The notes beneath the pieces are model-generated. The model made no database searches and was not told the origin of the DNA. It was given only the letters and a program-made list of their open reading frames with translations. Source: Thermoplasmata archaeon (GTDB taxonomy: Archaea; Thermoplasmatota; Thermoplasmata; GCA-020350865). From it: a stretch of DNA of 54,307 bases. The stretch covers positions 4,137,872 through 4,192,178 of the forward strand of contig CP070751.1 in assembly GCA_020348445.1 (NCBI GenBank). Reading direction: 5' to 3'. Positions 42,200 through 50,812 of this stretch are shown here, piece by piece. The position numbers were made by a program, and so were the translations under genes. Each line of letters opens with the position of its first letter. The first letter of the stretch is position 1.

Positions 42200-42721
42200 C
42201 TACTTTACTGCCTCCATTGTGACATGGAGCCCCACCACCACTTCCTTTATTATGAACCTGAGCCTGTTTTTAATGAATTTTGGCATCCATTTGAATTTAG
42301 GATGATATTGCATATCCATTTTCTTGATATTGAACCTGGCCGTGGTTATGAAGCTGAAATCCGCCTTTCCAGTGAAGAAATCGAAGGTGTACTCTGTGAA
42401 CATGTGCTTATGCGTGGGATCAGATGCAAAGCCAAAGCCGTCCCAGTACGGCACAGTTAAATCCAAGATGGCGTTGGGCTTCATTATCCTGTGTATTTCC
42501 TCCATTGCCTTGACAACATCGTCGAGATGCTCCAGGATGGAGTAGGCCAAAACCTCGTCAAAGGTGTTGTCGGGAAACGGATACGGGAATTGGTTTAGAT
42601 CCCATACCACATCTGGATTTACAGCCTCGCATGAATCCAAATTGATATATCCCTCTCTTTTGGCCCTGCCGCAGCCAAGATGTATTTTCTTTTTCTCTCC
42701 TTTTGCATCCAATTGACCCAC
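42200..42721 (-). CDS. SAM-dependent methyltransferase of the glycan locus
   Basis: 173 residues. KKIHLGCGRAKREGYINLDSC gives motif I and II in the compact form typical of surface-polysaccharide methyltransferases; DNTFDEVLAYSILEHLDDVVKAMEEIHRIMKPNAILDLTVPY follows. The start is a GTG two bases after the stop of the epimerase gene, so they are translated together. It is the last gene of the minus-strand glycan cluster. It probably methylates a sugar or a lipid-linked precursor. Confidence 0.8.
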   Translation of the reverse strand: MGQLDAKGEKKKIHLGCGRAKREGYINLDSCEAVNPDVVWDLNQFPYPFPDNTFDEVLAYSILEHLDDVVKAMEEIHRIMKPNAILDLTVPYWDGFGFASDPTHKHMFTEYTFDFFTGKADFSFITTARFNIKKMDMQYHPKFKWMPKFIKNRLRFIIKEVVVGLHVTMEAVK

Positions 42722-42723
42722 CG

Positions 42724-43686
42724 CTATTTGATTTCTTCACGCCAATAATCCAACATGCTGCCCAGTGTTTCTTTCATTTCCATTTTGGGAACCCAACCGC
42801 ATGTTTCTCTTATTTTGGTGTTGTCCCCCATGATAATGGGCTCGTCCGTGGGTCTCAGCTTGTTGGGATCAACATTGAACTCCACATCTACTCTGGAGAG
42901 CGATATTGCCCAATCCAGAATATCCTTTATCCTGTATGCTCTGGATGAGCATATATTGTAGACATCACCCATCTTACCTTTTTCTGTAAGAAGCCAGAGG
43001 GCATTGACCACATCAGTAACATCTGTGATATCCCTTTTTGGCTCGAGGTTTCCTACGAGCATCTCATTTGTCTTACCCTTTTCAATTTCAACTATTCGAT
43101 TCGTGAAATCAGAGCAGACATCCTTGGTCTTTCTGGGTCCAGTGGTGTTGAAGATCCTAGCCCTTACTGTCCTGATTGCGAAGTTCTGGTGATATTGATA
43201 GGCTAGAAGATCCTGCGCCACCTTGCTAACGCCGTAGGGATGCAATGGCAGAAGAACGTGATCTTCTTTTACAGGCACCTCTTTTTCGGAAACGAAACCG
43301 TACTCAGCGCTGGAGCAGGCAACGAGGACTATTGGGTCAAGGCCGCTTTTTCTTATTGCCTCGAACACATATGCAGTGCCAAGAACGTTCGTGTCCAGTG
43401 TTCTTTTTGGCTCGTCCCATGATACAGTGGGAAAGCTCTGGGCTGCAAGGTGGAATATACGATCGGGTTGTACCTCTTTGATTATCTCTGTGACTCGATT
43501 TTCGTCTCTGATATCGCATTCGAGTATCGGTATCTTATCCTTTACAGCTTCCACATTTTTCAGCTCGTTTTTATCCCAAACAGTGCCTGCGACTTCCATT
43601 CCCTTGTCTAATAGGAACTCTGCAAGATGGCTTCCAATAAACCCTGTCATACCAGTTACTAAAGCCTTTATCTCATCACTCTCCAA
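42724..43686 (-). CDS. GDP-sugar 4,6-dehydratase or 4-reductase (SDR epimerase family)
   Basis: About 320 residues. ALVTGMTGFIGSHLAEFLLDKG is the NAD(P)-binding Rossmann loop; FHLAAQSFPTVSW, ACSSAEYGF and the catalytic YGVSK identify the extended SDR family; RARIFNTTGPRKTKDVCSDFTNRI and RDITDVTDVVNALWLL are close to GDP-mannose 4,6-dehydratase and Rmd reductase. The substrate here may be a GDP-hexose or GDP-heptose. The start is uncertain: TTG codons at 43743 and 43686 are available, and the family Met corresponds to ATA 43671, nine bases after GGAG. Confidence 0.85.
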   Translation of the reverse strand: MESDEIKALVTGMTGFIGSHLAEFLLDKGMEVAGTVWDKNELKNVEAVKDKIPILECDIRDENRVTEIIKEVQPDRIFHLAAQSFPTVSWDEPKRTLDTNVLGTAYVFEAIRKSGLDPIVLVACSSAEYGFVSEKEVPVKEDHVLLPLHPYGVSKVAQDLLAYQYHQNFAIRTVRARIFNTTGPRKTKDVCSDFTNRIVEIEKGKTNEMLVGNLEPKRDITDVTDVVNALWLLTEKGKMGDVYNICSSRAYRIKDILDWAISLSRVDVEFNVDPNKLRPTDEPIIMGDNTKIRETCGWVPKMEMKETLGSMLDYWREEIK

Positions 43687-43807
43687 GTCAGTGAAATTGT
43701 TATTTGTATTTATTATTTTGGTAATGGGGATAGAGGGTGTCAATCAGATGCTCTTCCTTTCTCTTGAATGTCTTCCGCCCTATCGCACTCTTTCATTCCA
43801 AATTTTA

Positions 43808-43948
43808 CTTTCCTCCTCCTTCCCTCCTCCTTCCTCCCTCCACTCCCCACCATCCACCATATCCTCCTCCTCCCACCCTATTAACCATTATTGAGGATAA
43901 GATTTAATCTAAAGGCCCTCCCTCCAATACCCCCTCCACCCACCCAAT
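43808..43948. repeat. Polypyrimidine/polypurine tract
   Basis: 43808-43841 is 34 bases of pure C/T, followed by further CTCC and CACC-rich sequence to 43878 and again at 43914-43940. On the minus strand it is a G/A-rich leader region with many GGAGG and GGTGG repeats, lying between the 44043 glycosyltransferase gene and the epimerase gene. No coding region was recognised in the 356-bp spacer (43687-44042). Confidence 0.7.
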
Positions 43949-44042
43949 AATTTGAGTGGAAGATGATAATTACAAAAATAATACAAACTCAAACAGTACA
44001 TATAAAATAGGATATAGCATTAAGAAAATATCAGCCAGTCTT

Positions 44043-45182
44043 TTATTTTTTCTTGAAGTTCTGAACTGCGGAAAGATACAGACTTTCGATTCTGTCAATC
44101 ACACTCTTCCATCTGCTTTTTGTATCCGCTATCTCAAATCCCCTCTCCCCCATCGCCCTAGCCTTACCGGGATTTTCCAAAAGGAATCTAATGTGGGCAG
44201 TCAGAGCATCTATGTCACCGTATTCATACAAAAGCCCTGTTTCACCATCAGCAACAACATAAGGCACTCCCCCCACCCTGGTTCCCACAACTGGCTTTTT
44301 TTGCGCCCAGGCTTCAATAAAGACAATGCCCTGTGCCTCGAACTTGCTGGGCAAAACAAAGAACTCGCAACCAGAAAGAAGCTCGTATTTTTCCTTCTCA
44401 GTGACTTTACCTGCATACACGATCCTATCCTTGAGGCCCAGCTTCCTTGCCAGAGCCTTGACTTTTTCAACCTCGCCCTGATCAGGACCTATGAAAATCA
44501 CACCAAGGTCTTTATGATCATCATGCAGTTTCGATAATGCCTGGACTAGATGCAAGGGGGCCTTCTCGTGGTACATCCTTCCGATAAAAAGGAGGTACCT
44601 TTTTTGCCGGAACTTCTGTTTTGGAAGATCGGAATCGTACTTCTGAAATGCCAAATCAGAAATGCCGTTGGGGATGATTTCAATTTTTTTGGTATCTATG
44701 CCTTTTTTTTGGCACCAGTCTTTCTCAAGCTGCGTCATTGCTATGAGCCTGTCTACCCTCTTAAGGGTCTTGATGCCGAAGAAAGAATCATAGAATTTCT
44801 TCTGAAATGCAGCAAACCCGGAAAGTGGAAGAACCACACCCTGGATGTATATAACCAAGGGGAATTCTTTGGAATATCTCTTTCTTATATAGTCGTTTGT
44901 GAGATTTGGATATCCCTCCATTGCTATGATATCCCCTTCTCTGATTTCAGGCTTGAATTTGGTTAGGTAGAAGCTCCTTTTTATGGTGGGTTTGTACCTT
45001 TTGATTTGAATATCACCCAATTTACCGGTTTTTGGAAGCTCCTTGTTTGTTACAGTATGCGAACTTGTATGCACAACAACCTCATGTCCCCTTTTTATGA
45101 GCCTGTTTGATATCTGCTCAACATGTGTCTCCACACCCCCTGTCTCGGGGTAGAAATGCGGGGCAACCCAGTTGATCTTCAT
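44043..45182 (-). CDS. GT4-family glycosyltransferase
   Basis: 379 residues, GT-B fold. MKINWVAPHFYPETGGVETHVEQ is the N-terminal nucleotide-independent domain start; IPNGISDLAF, YLLFIGRMYHEKAP and SKFEAQGIVFIEAWAQKKPVVGTRVGG (the ExxxxxxxE region) form the C-terminal donor-binding domain. It transfers an unidentified activated sugar to a surface glycan. The ATG has AGGAGA six bases upstream. It lies 14 bases after the stop of the next glycosyltransferase in the same operon. Confidence 0.88.
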   Translation of the reverse strand: MKINWVAPHFYPETGGVETHVEQISNRLIKRGHEVVVHTSSHTVTNKELPKTGKLGDIQIKRYKPTIKRSFYLTKFKPEIREGDIIAMEGYPNLTNDYIRKRYSKEFPLVIYIQGVVLPLSGFAAFQKKFYDSFFGIKTLKRVDRLIAMTQLEKDWCQKKGIDTKKIEIIPNGISDLAFQKYDSDLPKQKFRQKRYLLFIGRMYHEKAPLHLVQALSKLHDDHKDLGVIFIGPDQGEVEKVKALARKLGLKDRIVYAGKVTEKEKYELLSGCEFFVLPSKFEAQGIVFIEAWAQKKPVVGTRVGGVPYVVADGETGLLYEYGDIDALTAHIRFLLENPGKARAMGERGFEIADTKSRWKSVIDRIESLYLSAVQNFKKK

Positions 45183-45196
45183 TTGTATTCTCCTTT

Positions 45197-46324
45197 TTAT
45201 CTGCTACTTAAGGTTTTATCATAGATTGTCTTGACCCTGTCAGCGATGATGTCCCAGTCAAATAGTTCTCTTCTTGTCTTCGTGTTTTTCTTTAACTTAT
45301 TGTATTTTTTCTCATCTCTTAAAAGCTCGATTATTGCTTTGGCCACGCTCTGCTCGTTCTCCTGGCATAATATCCCAGCATCGCCGACAACCTCTGGAAT
45401 CCCCCCCACGCTGCTCACCACAACAGGTGTTCCACAGCCTATGGCCTCCATTATCGTGATGCCAAATGCCTCGTACTTCGAGGTGAGGACAAAAACCTTG
45501 GCGCGGTTGTAATGCTCAACAAGTTTTTCGAAGGGGACCTCCTTTAGGAACTCCACATTCTCTTTCAGGTTCAGCCCTTTGATTAATTCAACAAGTTTTG
45601 CCTTTTCTCCCCAGTCCCTTCCTATGATTTTGAGTTTGACATCTGGGATTTGTTTCTTAACAATTGAAAGCGCCTTAATCAGCATATCCAGTCTTTTTAC
45701 AGGAGAAAGGCGCCCAACAAACAAAAGAGAATTCTTTTCTCTTTCATAACCCAAATCATGGAACTTTAAAAGGTCAATACCATTTGGGATGGCAGTCATC
45801 TTTTTCTTGGGAATGCCGAACCTTTTTGCCATGTAGTCCTTTTCTATCTCTGTTATCGTGATTATATGGGTGTACCTTTTCAGGGTTTTCTTGCCAATGA
45901 TGCTGTCATATATCGTGCGCAGCATCTTGTGATGGGAATGAGATGCAGGATGAAGATGGGTAGTCAATATCGAAGGGACTTTCAGTTTTTTTGCGATCTT
46001 TGCAGCTTTGTCTGCATGATGCGCACCATAGGTATGTACGTGTATCATCTCAGAGCCTGAAAGAGCCTCGGCAAGTCCCTTTATCTTCACACCGTAGCCT
46101 TCCACGGGAAGGAATTTCTTGGATTCCAATCTTTTGATGGGCACACCCTTATATTCTGTCAATTGTTCAGTTTCAGATAATCTTTGAAAGGGCCTCTCCA
46201 TCTTTAAATCAGATGTGACAACGTTAAGATCAAAGGATTTTGCGAGCCTGTTCGTGACCTCGAGCGCCCGTGTCTCCACACCGCCTAAGGCAGGATAATA
46301 ACGCAAACACACAACAGGTATCAT
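45197..46324 (-). CDS. GT4-family glycosyltransferase
   Basis: 375 residues, GT-B fold. IPVVCLRYYPALGGVETRALEVTNRL starts the acceptor domain; HVHTYGAHHADKAA and THLHPASHSHHKM have conserved His; AIPNGIDLLKFHDLG, SLLFVGRLSPVKRL and SKYEAFGITIMEAIGCGTPVVVSSVGG form the donor domain. ATG 46324 overlaps the gmhB stop by four bases (ATGA), so it is coupled to the heptose genes. A heptosyltransferase role would fit the operon but is not shown. Confidence 0.88.
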   Translation of the reverse strand: MIPVVCLRYYPALGGVETRALEVTNRLAKSFDLNVVTSDLKMERPFQRLSETEQLTEYKGVPIKRLESKKFLPVEGYGVKIKGLAEALSGSEMIHVHTYGAHHADKAAKIAKKLKVPSILTTHLHPASHSHHKMLRTIYDSIIGKKTLKRYTHIITITEIEKDYMAKRFGIPKKKMTAIPNGIDLLKFHDLGYEREKNSLLFVGRLSPVKRLDMLIKALSIVKKQIPDVKLKIIGRDWGEKAKLVELIKGLNLKENVEFLKEVPFEKLVEHYNRAKVFVLTSKYEAFGITIMEAIGCGTPVVVSSVGGIPEVVGDAGILCQENEQSVAKAIIELLRDEKKYNKLKKNTKTRRELFDWDIIADRVKTIYDKTLSSR

Positions 46325-46875
46325 CGCACACCTTCCACGATAATCCACATGACAGCATCTAGGAGATCTTCTGCTATATAATCAGGAGTAAATTCCCAAT
46401 TATTCTTATCCTTAAGCTCATCTTTTCCATATCCTGTGAGCACGAGCACAGTCTTGCATCCCATTTTGCGGCCAGTCTCAAGATCCAATAACTTATCCCC
46501 TACTATAAATGAAGATGATACCTCTATATCAAAATCTGCCTTTGCCTCCACTATCATGCCAGTTTTTGGTTTTCTGCAGTCACAACCGTCATCAGGATGA
46601 TGGGGACAAAAGTAAATCCCATCCACAACAGCCCCTTCATTTAAAAGCTCGTCTCTCAGATGGTTGTTGACGTTCTCTAGATCCTCTTTGGAAAAATAGC
46701 CTCTAGCCACGCCTGACTGATTTGTGACTACAATAACCTTAAAGCCGTTCTCATTGAGGAGTTTGATGGCCTTTGGAGAATTTGGTAGGATTTTCACCTG
46801 CTCTATTTTTGAGAGGTAATTAACTTCCTCATTTATCGTTCCATCTCTGTCCAGAAACACGGCTTTGTTAGTCAT
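46321..46875 (-). CDS. gmhB: D-glycero-D-manno-heptose 1,7-bisphosphate 7-phosphatase
   Basis: 184 residues, HAD superfamily. The catalytic motif FLDRDGTINEEVNYL, VVTNQSGVARGYF, the zinc-binding CPHHPDDGCDCRKPKTGM and IVGDKLLDLETGRKMGC are characteristic of GmhB. It removes the 7-phosphate from heptose bisphosphate to give heptose 1-phosphate. ATG 46875 has GGAAGG five bases upstream. It is in the order hddA, gmhA, gmhB on the minus strand. Confidence 0.92.
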   Translation of the reverse strand: MTNKAVFLDRDGTINEEVNYLSKIEQVKILPNSPKAIKLLNENGFKVIVVTNQSGVARGYFSKEDLENVNNHLRDELLNEGAVVDGIYFCPHHPDDGCDCRKPKTGMIVEAKADFDIEVSSSFIVGDKLLDLETGRKMGCKTVLVLTGYGKDELKDKNNWEFTPDYIAEDLLDAVMWIIVEGVR

Positions 46876-46893
46876 CACGACCTTCCTTTTCCT

Positions 46894-47457
46894 TTACCCT
46901 CCAAAAATCTCTGATTCCACCAAAAAGCATATGATATGACCTGCTGTAATATGCGCCTCCTGGATACGGGGAGTATCCTTTGAGGGAACAGAAAGCCAGA
47001 TGTCCACAGCATCGCCCAAACCGGTTTTTCCCTCACCTGTAAAACCAACGGTCACTGCGCCCTTTTCCTTTGCGACCTTGATGGCCTCTATTACATTGGG
47101 AGAAGTCCCGCTGGTGGAGATTCCGATCACCACATCATCCTTTTGGGCCATGGCCTCAACCTGCTTAGCAAACACGAATTCATAGCCAAAGTCGTTGGCA
47201 CATGCTGTTAGTATGGAGGTGTTCACAGTGAGGGCCATTGCAGCAAGTGGTTTTCTTACCAATTTATATTTGCCCACAAGTTCGGCCGCTATATGTTGGG
47301 CATCTGCTGCACTTCCTCCGTTTCCGAAGATAAGCACCTTTTTCCCCTTCTTATAGGCATCGATTATAGCTGAAGCGATTTCTACTATTTTCCCTTCATC
47401 CAGGTTCAATTTAACATCAGCACTTTCCTTAAGCTTGGATCTTACAAGTTCCTTCAT
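46894..47457 (-). CDS. gmhA: Sedoheptulose 7-phosphate isomerase
   Basis: 187 residues, SIS domain. KVLIFGNGGSAADAQHIAAELVGKY, the metal- and phosphate-site segment, TACANDFGYEFVF, GISTSGTSPNVIEAIKVAKEKG and IQEAHITAGHIICFLVE are diagnostic of GmhA. It converts sedoheptulose 7-phosphate to D-glycero-D-manno-heptose 7-phosphate, the first dedicated step of heptose synthesis. The ATG has GGGAGGT six bases upstream. It lies 14 bases after the hddA stop. Confidence 0.94.
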   Translation of the reverse strand: MKELVRSKLKESADVKLNLDEGKIVEIASAIIDAYKKGKKVLIFGNGGSAADAQHIAAELVGKYKLVRKPLAAMALTVNTSILTACANDFGYEFVFAKQVEAMAQKDDVVIGISTSGTSPNVIEAIKVAKEKGAVTVGFTGEGKTGLGDAVDIWLSVPSKDTPRIQEAHITAGHIICFLVESEIFGG

Positions 47458-47471
47458 TTAAAAACCTCCCT

Positions 47472-48479
47472 TCACTCGACAACCCAGCTCTGCAGGCCTT
47501 TGTATTCAAAGCCGAAATTCACAATCTGACCCCCCAGGTTCTCGAGCTTCTCGGCAATTATATGTTTCTTGTCAAATTCACAGAACAAAAGCAGGTATCC
47601 CCCTCCACCTGCACCTAGGATCTTCCCGCCCAGGGCGCCGTGCTCTCTTGCTGTCTCGTAGAGTTTGTCGATCTCTGGATTCGAAATCTTGGATGCGAGC
47701 TTTTTCTTATGCATCCACCCCTGATGCAAAAGTGCCCCGAACTCCTGCAGATTACCCCTTAAGAGAGCGTTCTTCATGTCTATGCATATGGCCTTAAGCT
47801 CATCAAGGGCTTCAACTGATTTCTTTTCCTTCTTGACGTACTTGTCCACCTGCTCAGTGAGAATGTTGGCAGAAAGCCTCGTCCTTCCTGTATAGCATAG
47901 GATAAGACTATACTCGAGCTCGTTCAGGATGTCTCTTTTGATTCTAAGGGGGTTGACTATCGTGGTTGGCCCGTGGAACTCAATGTAGTTGAAACCTCCA
48001 AAGGTGGCGGCGTACTGGTCCTGTTTTCCGCCTTTTACACCGAGATCTTCTCTCTCGATTTTGTATGCAAGTTCTGCGATATCGTAATCTGTTAGGGGCA
48101 TGTTCAGCCATTTCTGAAAGAGCCCCACAAGGGTAACAACCACTGTGGATGAAGAACCCAAGCCCGAACCCGGGGGTGCGTCGCTGTGCATGAAGAGATC
48201 AAGGCCCTGCTTTGCCTTCATGGAGTTGATTACGGCCTTCACAAGGTCGAGCTCACCGTCAAAAAATAGCTTCTCATCGGTTCTGTACTTTGCCACGATA
48301 TCGTAATCCAAGGACTTCACGCTGATGGTGTCATCTTTTCGGGGAATCAAGGTGGCGTAAGCGAACTTGTTCACGGTTGTGGAAAGTACAGCTCCGCCCC
48401 TTTCTTCAGGGTAGGGAGGAACATCTGTTCCACCTCCCGCGAAACTTATTCTTAGAGGTGCCTTACTTCTTAATATCAA
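47472..48479 (-). CDS. hddA: D-glycero-alpha-D-manno-heptose 7-phosphate kinase (GHMP)
   Basis: 335 residues. SKAPLRISFAGGGTDVPPYPEERGG at the N-terminus is typical of HddA; the ATP loop is APPGSGLGSSSTVVVTLV; AYKIEREDLGVKGGKQDQYAATFGGFN and GKILGAGGGGYLLLF complete the GHMP set. HddA phosphorylates heptose 7-phosphate at C1 in the GDP-heptose pathway, as opposed to HldE of the ADP-heptose pathway. The start is TTG 48479 with GGTGATT four bases upstream. The next expected gene, hddC, is not in the window. Confidence 0.9.
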   Translation of the reverse strand: MILRSKAPLRISFAGGGTDVPPYPEERGGAVLSTTVNKFAYATLIPRKDDTISVKSLDYDIVAKYRTDEKLFFDGELDLVKAVINSMKAKQGLDLFMHSDAPPGSGLGSSSTVVVTLVGLFQKWLNMPLTDYDIAELAYKIEREDLGVKGGKQDQYAATFGGFNYIEFHGPTTIVNPLRIKRDILNELEYSLILCYTGRTRLSANILTEQVDKYVKKEKKSVEALDELKAICIDMKNALLRGNLQEFGALLHQGWMHKKKLASKISNPEIDKLYETAREHGALGGKILGAGGGGYLLLFCEFDKKHIIAEKLENLGGQIVNFGFEYKGLQSWVVE

Positions 48480-48587
48480 GACTAATCACCGCATTTAGCT
48501 TTTTCTTCATGATTTTATTTGGTATAAAGATTGCGGTAAAGGAACATGGCTTTACTAAACGGCAATTGTTACCGAAATCCCTGCATT

Positions 48588-49379
48588 TCATCCCTTGAGT
48601 AAATGCTCTATGAATTCGTTTACTTCCATTCCCTGCCCTTTCGCAATCCTTCTCAGCTCCTTTAGAATCCCGGAGCTGTACTGCACTGCTTTCTTCTCCT
48701 TGAGGGCAATTTCCCTTGGCAGGCCCATTTTCACTGCAAGCTCCCGTAAAATGATCTTCCTTTGGCCCTCATTTACTTTATATTCCAATGGAATCTGCAT
48801 TGTGCAATTTACCACATCCATATCAAGATAGGGGATTTTGAGGGTTTTAGAGAAATGCCTGGCTATTTGATAATCCATCTCAATGTCCTTTGTAATCAAT
48901 GAATCGACATCTTTTTTCAATTCCATCTCCAATTCATCATGCCCCATCTTAAGATATCTTGCATATCCCCCGAACAGCTCATCTGCACCCTGCCCAGTGA
49001 GTATCAGCTCCTCCTCTATGTTCCCCAAGGCCAGGTATAAAGGCAGTTCAAAGGATATTGTTACAGGATGGTGAATATCTATGATTTGGGTGAGCTTTGG
49101 AATCGAATCAATTATCTCTTGATTCGCAATCTCGATTCTGCTTAAATTCATGCCCAGCAGTTTTGAAGCATCCTCGGCATATAGAAAATCGTATGAATCG
49201 AAGGTTCCCACAGTATACAGTGTTATTTCGGCCTCTTGTGCCCCCTTTTTGGCGATAAAAGCCACAAGGGAGCTGTCCAAGCCTCCTGAGAACAGAATTC
49301 CCACCCCGTCCTTTCCTTGGATGCTCTCTGACACTGCCTTTGAGATTTTGTCTTTCAACTGGTTTATATGATCTTCCAT
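48588..49379 (-). CDS. Stand-alone asparagine synthase-type ATP pyrophosphatase domain
   Basis: 263 residues, equal to the synthetase half of AsnB. The PP-loop is ILFSGGLDSSLVAFIA; LTGQGADELFGGYARY and KIPYLDMDVVNCTMQIPLEYK, then REIALKEKKAVQYSSGI, are AsnB features. The N-terminal glutaminase domain (starting with a catalytic Cys) is missing, so the enzyme would use free ammonia or a separate glutaminase. Its place beside surface-glycan genes raises the possibility of sugar or lipid amidation. No Shine-Dalgarno site is visible before the ATG; a TATA element at 49402-49414 fits leaderless transcription. Confidence 0.85.
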   Translation of the reverse strand: MEDHINQLKDKISKAVSESIQGKDGVGILFSGGLDSSLVAFIAKKGAQEAEITLYTVGTFDSYDFLYAEDASKLLGMNLSRIEIANQEIIDSIPKLTQIIDIHHPVTISFELPLYLALGNIEEELILTGQGADELFGGYARYLKMGHDELEMELKKDVDSLITKDIEMDYQIARHFSKTLKIPYLDMDVVNCTMQIPLEYKVNEGQRKIILRELAVKMGLPREIALKEKKAVQYSSGILKELRRIAKGQGMEVNEFIEHLLKG

Positions 49380-49401
49380 GGGGTAGCATACCCACTAAGT
49401 C

Positions 49402-49414
49402 ATATTTAAATAAT
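49402..49414. promoter_or_regulatory. Shared AT-rich promoter between divergent glycan genes
   Basis: ATATTTAAATAAT is nearly palindromic. It is about 25-30 bases from the ATG of the asparagine-synthase-like gene (49379, minus) and about 40 bases from that of the CapK-like gene (49448, plus), so it could hold TATA boxes for both. Confidence 0.45.
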
Positions 49415-49447
49415 GCTAATTCATATGCATTTGAGAGAGGTTCAGAC

Positions 49448-50812
49448 ATGGCAGAATTGGGCAGTTCGTTCTACAGGCAGTTCATGTATCCAATTCTGGA
49501 TAAACGGCGCGGCACAGACTCACTTGCGCGCTATTCTGAGTTGAAAAAAAGTCAGTGGCTCAGTTCGGACGAGATAAAAAGATTGCAGCAGAAAAAGCTA
49601 AAGGCTCTCGTAAAACACGCCTTTCACAACGTGCCCTTTTACAACAGAACGTTCAAGAAATTGGGAATAAGACCCGAGGATATCCAAACCAAATCCGATC
49701 TTAAAAAGCTGCCCATAATCGACAAAGAGACGGTAAGAAACCATTTCGAGGAACTCAAGGCAAAGGATTTTAAAAGCTGGAAGCCCACCGAAAGAACCAC
49801 AGGAGGAACAACAGGCAAACCTCTTCGATATTACAGTAATAAAAGTGAGCACAGCGTGTTCTGGGCAGACCTATGGAGAGCCTGGAGCTGGGCAGGATAT
49901 GAGCTAGGTGACAGGCGGGCCACAATCGGGGGTTCAAAGCCCTCGGGCTCTGGATTTCGTTCTTTTATTAAATCAAGGGTCATGGAAAGGAACCTTTCCC
50001 TTTCATCCTTTGAGGTCAAGCCCGAGGCAATGCAGGTTCATGTCAAAAAGATAAGCAGGTTCAAGCCCAGGATATTGAGGGGTTATCCATCTTCACTTTA
50101 TCTTTTTGCTAAATATCTAAATGATGCCAAAGTGAAAAACCTGGGAGTTGGCAGTGTTCTTTCCATCTCAGAGCAACTGTATGATCATCAGAGAAGTGCC
50201 ATCACGCAGGCCTTTGGCTGCGAAGTATACGACAACTACGGCTGTCCTGATGCTGGTGTTTTGGCCTGCGAATGCATGGAGCATGAATATCATCTGAACA
50301 GCGAAAACGCCATTGTGGAGATCGTGAAGGATAATGATGTGGTATCCACAGGTGAAGAAGGGGAGATGGTATCAACAAACCTGGTCCGTTATGCCATGCC
50401 TTTTATCAGGTACAGGACAGGCGATATGGGCAAGGCCAGTGATGCAAAAAGCAAATGCAAAAGAGGTCTTGAGATGCTTGATTCGGTTTTGGGCAGGACA
50501 GCTGATTATATTATTTTGCCAAATGGAAATCTGCTTGCTGCTGTTAATATAGCAGCAGTTTTTAACGCAATATCTTCTAAAATCCATATCATCCAATATC
50601 AGGTCGTACAGGAGAAAAAAGGTGAACTTAAGGTACTGGTTGTGGAGGATACGGGCTTTTCGGAGAGCGACTCTTCTCTGATTAAGGACACCCTGCTTGA
50701 GCATATGGGCCCTGATATGGCCATAGATGTGGTTATCGTGGATGACATACCACTTACTGAGAGTGGAAAGAGAAGAAGTGTGGTATCGAAATTGGAGGTG
50801 GGCATTTTTTGA
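49448..50812 (+). CDS. CapK/PaaK-like AMP-forming ligase
   Basis: 454 residues of the ANL superfamily, like CapK, coenzyme F390 synthetase and phenylacetate-CoA ligase. NVPFYNRTFKKLGI, then the P-loop ERTTGGTTGKPLRYY, LRGYPSSLYLFA, VYDNYGCPDAGVLACEC, GEEGEMVSTNL and YRTGDMG are family features. Such genes are common in polysaccharide loci and may activate an acid for acylation of a sugar. ATG 49448 has GAGAGGT six bases upstream; an upstream frame start at 49340 is not supported. Its end overlaps the next gene by four bases. Confidence 0.87.
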   Translation: MAELGSSFYRQFMYPILDKRRGTDSLARYSELKKSQWLSSDEIKRLQQKKLKALVKHAFHNVPFYNRTFKKLGIRPEDIQTKSDLKKLPIIDKETVRNHFEELKAKDFKSWKPTERTTGGTTGKPLRYYSNKSEHSVFWADLWRAWSWAGYELGDRRATIGGSKPSGSGFRSFIKSRVMERNLSLSSFEVKPEAMQVHVKKISRFKPRILRGYPSSLYLFAKYLNDAKVKNLGVGSVLSISEQLYDHQRSAITQAFGCEVYDNYGCPDAGVLACECMEHEYHLNSENAIVEIVKDNDVVSTGEEGEMVSTNLVRYAMPFIRYRTGDMGKASDAKSKCKRGLEMLDSVLGRTADYIILPNGNLLAAVNIAAVFNAISSKIHIIQYQVVQEKKGELKVLVVEDTGFSESDSSLIKDTLLEHMGPDMAIDVVIVDDIPLTESGKRRSVVSKLEVGIF

